Assembly: GCA_002270565.1 (NCBI GenBank)
Contig: NQMI01000292.1
Coordinates: 1-16,220 of the forward strand
Origin: Stenocarpella maydis
Taxonomy: Eukaryota > Ascomycota > Sordariomycetes > Diaporthales > Diaporthaceae
DNA length: 16,220 nucleotides
Reading direction: 5' to 3'
The notes under the pieces were generated by a model that made no database searches, had not been told where the DNA came from, and saw nothing but the letters and a program-made list of their open reading frames with translations. This document shows, in pieces, positions 8,111 to 16,220 of this stretch (position 1 is the first letter of the stretch; every line of letters begins with the position of its first letter). A program made the position numbers and the translations under genes.

Positions 8111-8132
8111 CCCACATTCGACGTGATGTGGG
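8111..8132. repeat. Inverted repeat CCCACAT...ATGTGGG
   Basis: Perfect 7-base arms (8111-8117, 8126-8132) around an 8-base centre. An overlapping TTCGAC (8117-8122) pairs with GTCGAA (8142-8147). About 430 bp upstream of the monooxygenase start, so a possible regulator site. Confidence 0.5.
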
Positions 8133-8183
8133 TGTCACCGTGTCGAACGTCGGTTGTAATTGTCGCTGGTTGGGCGAACTTTG

Positions 8184-8204
8184 CGCGTGACTGTAAATCA
8201 CGCG
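8184..8204. repeat. Inverted repeat CGCGTGA...TCACGCG
   Basis: Perfect 7-base arms (8184-8190, 8198-8204) around a 7-base AT-rich centre, about 500 bp upstream of the monooxygenase start. The symmetrical GC-rich half-sites resemble those bound by dimeric fungal regulators, but no specific factor can be named. Confidence 0.5.
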
Positions 8205-8698
8205 AAAGAAAGACAAAGAACGCCAAGGGGGCGGGGCTTTGTCTCTAACACACAGACCTCCTTAAGCCCGCATCATTTGGCACAAACTCCCCACTCATTC
8301 TAGGTAAATCAGTACTAAGCATTATATAAGTATAGCTATAAAGGGATAAATAAGAAGGGAGTAATAAAGGTCTATATTTAAAATAAAAAAACTAAAAATA
8401 TTAAATTAAACCTTAGTTTATTTATAATATTATTATAGTTGTTTATTTGTAAATTTTATTATTTATAAAATTCTTAAGCTATAATAATTATTTTAATATT
8501 ATTCTTATTATATATATAATTATATATTATATTTAATACGGCTTAATATTAATTACCAATATCCTTTTAATATAGGTAGCTATATAATAATATATTTAAA
8601 GTATTAGGCCTTAGTTAATTTAAAAATAATATGACTTAATTTAAGTTAAAATCTATTATAAAGAGATAATTAATTTCTTAGTTTAGTATTAAATAACT

Positions 8699-8880
8699 TG
8701 AATAATAAACGTTAATAATAATATGAATAGATTAATAATACATGAATAATATAATAAAATGAATGATATAATAATAAATATAATATATATATTAATTATA
8801 ATAATTATAATAATAATATAATAATGAATATAATTAATAAATAATAATGAATAAGTAAAGATAATAATAAATAATAATAT
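8699..8880. repeat. Low-complexity AAT/ATA tract
   Basis: Dense run of TAATAA and TGAATAA-type words with almost no C. Likely simple-sequence expansion inside the AT desert. Confidence 0.7.
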
Positions 8881-11432
8881 AATTATTTTATTCTTATAAG
8901 AATATTTTTGAAAATGTATATAATAAATAAAAGATTTCTAAAAGAAGCTATATTAAAATATTTGAAAACAAAAATGCATTTATTAAATATATAATATAAC
9001 CTAAAATTTTTTGATTCTTTTAAAATTTGAAGTACCATTATTTATATATTAATACTTTATAAAGTATGACCCCTATAATAATATAAAAAGAGATAATTAC
9101 CTAAAGGGAAAATTTATTTTAGAAGCTAATTTGTTTAATAGTAATTAAGTTTCTTAATTATAAAAACACGTAAAGTAGTTACTTAATATAGCTATTAATA
9201 CTAACTATTTATAGTATAATATTAATTATATTTGAGCATACATTTAAAAAAAAGTATTAATATAAATGAGTTTTTATTATAACTATTATACATTTAATAA
9301 TTAAAATTAATTACTTTTAATTATAGTAATTTTAATAAATTAAAAGAATACAAATACTTTATAATTATTTTTTCAATATTATGCGCTTTATTTATATAAT
9401 AATTTATTTATTAAAAAGGTTTATTAATTATATTATATTTTGAATCATATAAACATTTTATTATTACTATAAGTTATTCTTTATACAATTGTTCTTACTT
9501 TATTTCGTAAAAGATTTACTTTTTAAATATTTAGTTAATAAATATGAATATTAAATCCATTATGTCTTATTTGTAATATTATGGAAAATAATTTATTTTA
9601 TTATATATAAAATGCTTTTTATTTATTTGAATTTAAAATATATATAAATAGAGTTTATATAAAATATAATAATTAAACCTTTTAACTTTTCTATTTTAAT
9701 ATATTTACTAATTACTAAAATATATAATAAGGTATAAATCATATTTAAAAACGCTTTAGGTTAATATTTATTATATTAAATGTGTTTAACTAGTAATCGG
9801 ATTATAATAGCAAGTATGGTAATCTTGCAGTACTTTTACCAACTTTTATTAACTCTAGCACCTAGTTAGGGCTAAATTACTAATAAAGTTAGCTTAATGT
9901 AGTGCTAATTTATTTAATTGTTATTTATAAATTAAGTTTGCTTGATCTAGAAGGTATTATAGACCTATTTACTAGTTAATAAAGCTGGGTTTAATAAAAA
10001 AATTATACTTTATATTAAATAATAATAACTCTACTTTTGAAATCTTGATTTTTACTATTAATTTAATATATATACTTTATACTATCAATATACTAATTAG
10101 CGAATTTTTTATTATTATAATTGAATTTAATTTATTAAATCTTTTTTCTTTTTATATATCTTTTATTCTTCAATTACTTGACCTTACTATAGTTATTATA
10201 GCGTTATTTATATAATTTACCATAAATTACCTTCTGAATATTAAGTACTTCTTTAAATTATACTTAATTTCTTTTATCTTAATATTTTAATAAGTACTTT
10301 AAGGCTTTTTAGAGTATAACTTAATCTTTTAAAGATAAGTTTTTATTTATATTTACTTATTTATTCTTTACTTTTCATTTAATAGCTATATTATTAATAT
10401 AAGGAAGCTATATTAATATATAGAAATACTATTTTATAAAATTATTATTTATAGTTTATTAGTTTTAAAAGATTATTTAAAGAACTTTTTATTGTTAAGG
10501 AGTGATAAGGATAAATAATACTAAAGTCTGTTAATAGATATTTGACTTAAAAGATAATAGAATTTAGGTCTTCAGATAAGATTTTAACTGCACTAAATAT
10601 AGCTTTAATATTAGTTTTACAAAGGTTTCTATTATAGGGCTATTTAATTATAAAGAAGTAAATTATAAATAATTAATTTAATAAAAGACTACTTAAAGTT
10701 ACTAATTTTCCTATTATATATATTTACTTGAAAAATAATATTATATAATAAACTTATTAATTAGATTGAATAAGAAGAATATAGTAATATATAAATATTA
10801 ATTTATTCTATAAATTTAATGTAAATAATTAATATCTAAGGTATTATAGGTATTTTAATTAATATTTTAGTATTTATGTTTTAGTTTTTATTTATAATTA
10901 TTACATATATTTTAAATTGCCTTATTATTTATTATTATTTAGGTTTTCCTATAAATAATTACTTGTTTTAAAAACATTTATTTAATTACTTTTATATTTA
11001 AACTATTCTCATATTCTTAGGCTATATTTATATTAATTTTATTTAACCTTTATTTATTTTAGGTTATTATTAAACTATTTTCTAAAATCATAAACTTTAT
11101 TTACTTAATATCTCTAAATCTAGTTCATTTAGTATTATTATTAGATTATTTACTAATAAAAAGCTGTATATTATATCTTTATAATTTATTTTACTACTTC
11201 TTAATTATATTCTTATTTTACCACTAATTAATAATAATTTAATATTAAAGGTAAATAGTATATTATAATTGAAACCAAAAAACTAAATAAAAAAGTGGGA
11301 AATATAATAAGATAAAGAAACATAAGAAATAAGGTAAATGGAATGGGACTAATAATAAATAATATTAAAATAAACTTAATTTATATAAGTTCAAAGTAAT
11401 TAAAGATATTAAACTATACTTATATAGCTTTG

Positions 11433-11500
11433 TTATAGTATTATAGTATTTATAGTATTTATAGTATTTAATATTTAGTATTTATTATTTATAGTATTTT
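11433..11500. repeat. Short minisatellite, unit close to TTATAGTAT
   Basis: About six to seven imperfect tandem copies of a 9-base unit (TTATAGTAT, ATTTATAGT phases), ending at TATAGTATTTT. Confidence 0.75.
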
Positions 11501-13895
11501 AAATTCTAATAATATTTTAACTTTTAACTTATAATAATTATAATAGGTTTTATATTATATTATAATATAATTACTTTAAAAGTAAAAGTAATTAATATTA
11601 TTTTAAGAGAATTTGTTTCTAATATATACTTTCAATTAATAATTATTTTTAGTTTTACTATATAAGCTATAAGTAATTACTCTTATATAAGTCTTAACTT
11701 AACTATAGGTAATTTATTGGCTAGTTATAAGTATACTTTCAATAAAGCTATTAATCCTTAATTTTAAGGTATCTCTAGGTATACTAGTTTATATTTTAAG
11801 GGAATTATATATATGAATTTACTCAATAAAACTTAAGGCTTTTTAAATTACTTAAAATTAGTAGTATATAAAGGCTATAGTCTTCTAAACTACTATCTAT
11901 TCTTATATAAAGTATATAGATAATTTTATTTATATTAAATAGCTATGTATAATATTAAGAAGCGTAAGCCTTCTTAATCAAAACTATATAACTACTAAAA
12001 GATTATTATAGGGCATTTAATACTAGTAGTATAGTTACTTAGCCTTCTTAGCTTATAAGACTAAGTATTTAATAATTATATAGTTAGGACTTCTATATTT
12101 GAATAGATATAATATAAGATATATAATTATTATTTCTTATTAATATATTATAATATATATATTATTATATGTGAATTATATAAATAAATAGTAGTTAATA
12201 TATAATAAATATTAATATATATAAGTAATATTAAGTTAAGGGCTTATTAAAGCTTGGGATTATAATAGTGAAGTAAAATATTTTTAATTAGCTTAAATTA
12301 GTACATTAGTTTTACTTTAAGAAAGTATAAAGGGCCTATTAAGGTAATTTAAATATTTAAGATATAAATTTAAGTTTGTAATATATTTAAGATAAGAAAT
12401 AATAATAAAAAGTTCTTAAGATTTATAGTAATAAAGCCTTAAGAGTAGTATATAGTTATCTAGTCATAAAAGCTATACCTTAAAATAATATAGTTTTAAA
12501 ACATTAATTAAGGCCTTTAGTAAACTTTATACCTCGGAGAAGAATAACTTTATTTATAAACTTTAAAATAATTACCCCTTATATTACTTTTAAAATAGGA
12601 ATTATAAATACCCTTAAATACATATTAATCTTTCTTAATAAGGTTTATTAACATTAATATCTTCAATTATTGAAATAGCTTTTTTAAATTAATTGAAAAG
12701 ATAATTAAAAAGGTTTTAAAATATATAAATATAATATTTAATTAAGTTATTTGGTTATATTTTCAAAAGATTTTATTAAGGATTATAAAGTACTAAACCG
12801 GAAAGAAATTAAAAAAAATTTTTTAATTTAAACCAGTAACTTTAATACTAAATATCTTTATTAGTTAAATGATTAATAAGTAAAGAAAGTAATGTATAGG
12901 ATATAATTAATACTATAGGATTTATTTATTAAATAGTTTAAAATAAATTTACTATAATCTTAAATAAGATTAAGGGTATAACATATAAACTTATAGGAAA
13001 GATATAAAATAGTTTAAAAAGTAAATTCTTAAAAAATTGAGACGTAATTTAACTTAATTAATATTAATATATACTTAATATATATATTATATACTATATA
13101 TGTTATATATTTAAAGAATATAAGATTGAGATTAAAATTAATTCAGTATTAGGTTAATATAAGCTATTTATTAGCAAGTTATTCTTTTTAAAATAATTAC
13201 TCTATTTATCTTATTATTTAAATTTAATTTCTTATATTAATAATACCTTTCATTATGACATAATTTAAAGAATATATAATTTTTATTATATTATAGCATT
13301 TAATAAGTTTATACTTTTTAAAAGTTTACATTAATGTTATAAGTTAATTACAATATACTTTTTAAAAATATAAAATATATATAATTATTTTATATGTTAG
13401 TAGTTAAGAAATACACAAATATATGAAATTTAAATATAAACTAATCACCTTTTATAGTTTAGTTTTATGAAGACCTTAAGGTCTATTTTTAAATCTATAT
13501 TTTATTGAACTATAATTATTTACTAAGCAAACTATATATTACGTTTTAAACTTTTAAGTTCTTATTACTTAATGGATTTCCTTGAAAACTGTATTTAATT
13601 TCTATTTTACTTTATATTTAAACTTTAAAATATATATTTAAATTTAATTACCTTTAACTTATTTTTCTTAATATTATATTATTGCTTTAAAGGATATAAT
13701 TATAATGCTTAAGTTTCTTTAATAATAAATTTTCTTATAGCCTTTAACTTAATATGATTTTACTTTAATATGAATTATTACTAGGGGTTTCCTAATAGGT
13801 AAACTTAGTATATAAGTTTTATATTTTAGCGTTGGTTGTAGTAATATATATGATTATATAGCTAAATTGGAGCTAATGAAGTATCAGGGTAAATA

Positions 13896-13918
13896 CTTAG
13901 CACTTAGATAGTGCTAAG
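13896..13918. repeat. Inverted repeat CTTAGCAC...GTGCTAAG
   Basis: Perfect 8-base arms around a 7-base centre. GTGCTA recurs shortly downstream (GTGCTATC, then ATTAGTGC), so the local sequence is rich in this word. Confidence 0.6.
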
Positions 13919-14690
13919 AGGATTCTATCTAACGTGCTATCATTAGTGCAATATGCCTATATCCATCTCCTTTATTAAATAATATTAATTTTTATATATT
14001 TTCTATCGCGTTAATGATATTAAATAACTATAGTTATGTTATCTATCTTTGGCCGAAGTGGTCCTAAACCTAAGCCTATACTCTATTAACTCCGTTATTA
14101 TGGGTATATAGAATTATATTCTAGCCTTCACTTCTAATTCCCTAGCTATTAAAATAGGTTCCCTAGATGCTATTATATTAGTTAGCTTATATATTATCTT
14201 CTTCTTACTTTCTGTTATCCCTAGAAATAATCTATAAGTTATTTTTATTTATTACATTTTATAGAATACTATCTTTATATCTTTTTATTTCTTTTACCAT
14301 AGAGTAATATCAAAAGATAAAAGATAAGCTATTAGCTATTAAAGAAAATGTTCTTTATTTATAAAATGAAAACAAGATATAGAATAATAAGATAATGTAT
14401 ATTATTTATTATAATACTTAAATGGTATATATGGAAAAAGCAGAGGCTAAGCTATTGTGTGAATTTTTAAGTAATGTTTGCAGGGCTGCTGTGTTCTTTT
14501 AGGAAAGAAGCAGTGATTCATATGATGGAGGCCTAGTTGCCATCTAAGGGAGAAGGTAAGTATTTTTGATAATTGCTATTAAAATTAATATTAATATGAA
14601 AATTCCTAAATATTTAGTGAAGAAAATTACACTATAGGTAGCTTTTAGTACTACTTTCATACTTGACTTAATAATTCTATTAGTAAATCC

Positions 14691-14912
14691 CCTAACTAGT
14701 AAAACTTTTATCTAGTTAGATTATTAACTAGTAGAGCTTCTTGCTTGATTAAGTTATTAACTAGTTTAGCAGTACTCTACTAGTTAATTTATTAATTTGT
14801 AGAATTTCATATATATAACTCCTACTAGTTAACCTATTAGCCAGTGTTTCAGGGCTATTATATGCCTGGTGGAATCTATTAATTTGCTAGTTTGATTTTC
14901 TAACTAGTAGAG
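14691..14912. repeat. Cluster of six ACTAGT-centred repeats
   Basis: ACTAGT occurs at 14695, 14727, 14760, 14779, 14824 and 14903. The first three are spaced 32-33 bp, within imperfect units beginning (T)TAACTAGT. The last three alternate in flank orientation (CTCTACTAGTTAA, CCTACTAGTTAA, TAACTAGTAGAGG), so direct and inverted copies are both present. Such density is far above chance in DNA this AT-rich. Confidence 0.75.
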
Positions 14913-15570
14913 GCTTATTTTGCCTAGGTTTGTTTTTCTAGCTTTGGGGTTCATTGTAGTAGAGACTAAGAGTTGTACATACAGCTATCTTTAATAGTTA
15001 CTTAAGTTTCCTTTAGTCCATTATATATATTTTATTATTTATTCTTGTATAAAAGAGAGTTCTACTTGGATATTCTTTTGGATTTATTTAATTCGTATTG
15101 TTTTTTATTCTGCTAATTCTGCTAGGGTAATATCTAGTAGTAACTATAATATGGTAAATGTATTATAAAACTATGTGAACGAAATATGGTAAGCTATTAG
15201 TTTATTATGAAAATATATTATATGTACTTTTACGCATTCTTCCATTAGTCAAATTATAATATAAATATGTATTCCTTTATCTATCACTAGGGTACTTTTA
15301 AGAATCTTACTTTACGCTACTTATTATACCTTTAGAGTTTAATATAGAGCGTATACTGTTAATAATAATATTATTTAATAACGATAAGTCTTATTTAATT
15401 TATAATATATATAAGTTTTCTTTTATTATTGCTTCCTTATATAGTTATAAGTTATATATTATTCATCATATTTCTTAGTATATTGTTATTACTTATTTTA
15501 ATTAACTTTTATAAAGTACTTAATAATAAAATTTAGGCTAATAAATAACTATATAGTTATCCGTATATTG

Positions 15571-15992
15571 GCTTAATAATGTTAAACAACGTCAGCAGGC
15601 CTTTGTACTCCGTGGCAGAGTTACCCGCTTCCTTGTAAGGAGGTTCACCCTCTAGATAGCAGGAGTTACCCTAGACTTGCGAGTTCAGGGATTTTCGCTT
15701 AGTACGCCCAGTGCGTGCGTAACGAAAGATGAGTTTGGTGGCCGTGAGTCGATTTTTTGGCCTTGATTTGACTTAATTTAGACCTTTGTATTACCCTTAT
15801 TTCTTACAAAAGTTTGGACTTGCATTGGATAGCTGATTTCTGAAGCTTATTATGTACTCAATTTTGGGTAATTGCTAGCTTATGGTTGGTGGTGCCTTAA
15901 GAACCAAAGTTGGTGTGTTGGAAGGGCGGATTTTCCGGCATTTGCAAATTTGCACCAGGGCCTACCGCAGCGTGCCAGGGGTGAGACGACGT
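15571..15992. other. Balanced-composition island, no gene recognised
   Basis: The composition jumps sharply from AT-rich to balanced near 15590. I see no frame of useful length, tRNA fold or known motif. It could be non-coding flank of a gene lying beyond the window, or a fragment of an element that escaped RIP. Confidence 0.5.
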
Positions 15993-16042
15993 AGATGTGT
16001 ATAAGAGACAGCCCTATTGGCCCTCTTCTATTATACACATCT
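15993..16042. other. Tn5 mosaic end / Nextera adapter sequence (probable assembly artefact)
   Basis: Positions 15993-16011 read AGATGTGTATAAGAGACAG, an exact 19-base match to the Tn5 mosaic end used in Nextera-type libraries. At 16031-16042 the inner part of the same sequence returns in inverse orientation (TTATACACATCT), its outer seven bases altered, with 19 bases between the two. This is the geometry of a very short tagmented fragment with adapter on both sides. It is almost certainly not native DNA. Confidence 0.9.
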
Positions 16043-16220
16043 AAGTTGTTCAGACCATTGTCAATTGTCAGAATTCGCCTCAGGGCACTACACTGCGACC
16101 TGCGAACACCACGCTGAATGAATGTTTTTATAGCAAATTCATCGGGTATGAGGCCCGGCTCAGCAGTTGAGCGGCCGAAAAATTGAATTTAGGCTTAACA
16201 CAGCCTCTTATCTGTTACGT
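16043..16220. other. Right edge of window, possibly discontiguous, nothing recognised
   Basis: Balanced-composition DNA with no frame or motif I can identify. Because adapter sequence precedes it, its linkage to the rest of the window is not assured. Confidence 0.45.

Larger units (their letters stand above)
7685..8300 (-). promoter_or_regulatory. Probable promoter region of the monooxygenase gene
   Basis: About 600 bp of mostly balanced-composition DNA upstream of the monooxygenase ATG, with no coding frame I can support. It holds a TATA-like site (7850-7857) and three perfect inverted repeats, annotated separately. The composition collapses to AT-rich DNA near 8300, which probably marks the upstream limit of the gene unit. 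Confidence 0.5.
8301..13860. repeat. Extreme AT-rich desert, no recognisable gene
   Basis: About 5.5 kb almost entirely of A and T, with stops in all frames and no ORF of useful length. I searched the less extreme parts (10500-10700, 11100-11300, 11700-12100, 12400-12850) in both directions for reverse transcriptase, integrase or transposase blocks and recognised none. Heavily RIP-mutated repeat DNA is the likeliest explanation, by analogy with the two identified elements on the left. Pericentromeric or centromeric AT-rich DNA is an alternative. Confidence 0.6.
13861..15570. other. AT-rich region of intermediate composition, no gene seen
   Basis: Less extreme than the desert to its left, with small pockets of mixed composition (14040-14180, 14440-14570). 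No ORF or RNA gene could be supported in it. It contains the inverted repeat at 13896 and the ACTAGT cluster at 14691. It is probably older or partly RIP-mutated repeat DNA. Confidence 0.5.

Noticed and set aside
8301..13860. Mitochondrial DNA as the source of the AT desert
   Set aside because: No mitochondrial genes, tRNAs or rRNA segments can be recognised, and stops are dense in all frames. RIP-altered nuclear repeat DNA explains it better.
14691..14912. CRISPR array
   Set aside because: The repeats are only 6-13 bases, irregularly spaced and in both orientations, in a eukaryotic context.
15600..15720. tRNA-like words (GGTTCACC, GAGTTCAGGG)
   Set aside because: No cloverleaf with paired acceptor, anticodon and T arms can be drawn from them.
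15993..16042. A natural small inverted-repeat element
   Set aside because: The left half is identical to the synthetic Tn5 mosaic end over 19 bases, so a library adapter is far likelier.
1..16220. A previously undescribed multi-gene system
   Set aside because: Only one intact gene is present. The other recognisable coding traces are inactive transposons, and nothing links them functionally.

Overview
The window looks like nuclear DNA of a filamentous ascomycete (Pezizomycotina). It alternates between extremely AT-rich, gene-free tracts and short islands of balanced composition. Transposon remains in the AT-rich parts carry the signature of repeat-induced point mutation (RIP): C-to-T and G-to-A transitions, Trp and Gln codons turned into stops, and reading frames otherwise kept. 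The one clearly intact gene has short spliceosomal introns of fungal type. I cannot name a genus.

Layout: (1) 1 to about 1900 is the 3' half of a RIP-degraded Ty3/gypsy pol on the + strand (RNase H, integrase), cut by the window start. It is followed by an AT-rich spacer with a 27-bp direct repeat, a polypurine tract (2463-2476) and a probable 3' LTR (2477-2656). (2) 2657-3570 is mixed sequence with a possible second LTR boundary in the opposite orientation near 2982 and one unrecognised 111-codon ORF (3009-3344). (3) 3571-5419 is a full-length but dead pogo/Fot1-like DNA transposon: inverted repeats of about 48 bp, TA target duplication, and a minus-strand transposase in which all three catalytic aspartates now read as asparagine. 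(4) 5719-7684, minus strand, is a four-exon type I Baeyer-Villiger monooxygenase of 535 residues with every family motif present. Its promoter lies to the right, to about 8300. (5) 8300-13860 is an AT desert with simple repeats and no recognisable gene. (6) 13860-15570 is less extreme AT-rich DNA holding a cluster of ACTAGT repeats. (7) 15571-16220 is a balanced-composition island without a recognisable gene. It contains an exact 19-bp Tn5 mosaic end, the Nextera adapter sequence, so the assembly is suspect there.

The genes do not form a pathway. The picture is one intact oxidative enzyme gene, possibly from secondary or xenobiotic metabolism, stranded among silenced mobile elements. I found no undescribed multi-gene system. 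The points most worth following are the adapter scar, the intact monooxygenase in a RIP-affected neighbourhood, the dead Fot1-like copy and the ACTAGT repeat cluster.
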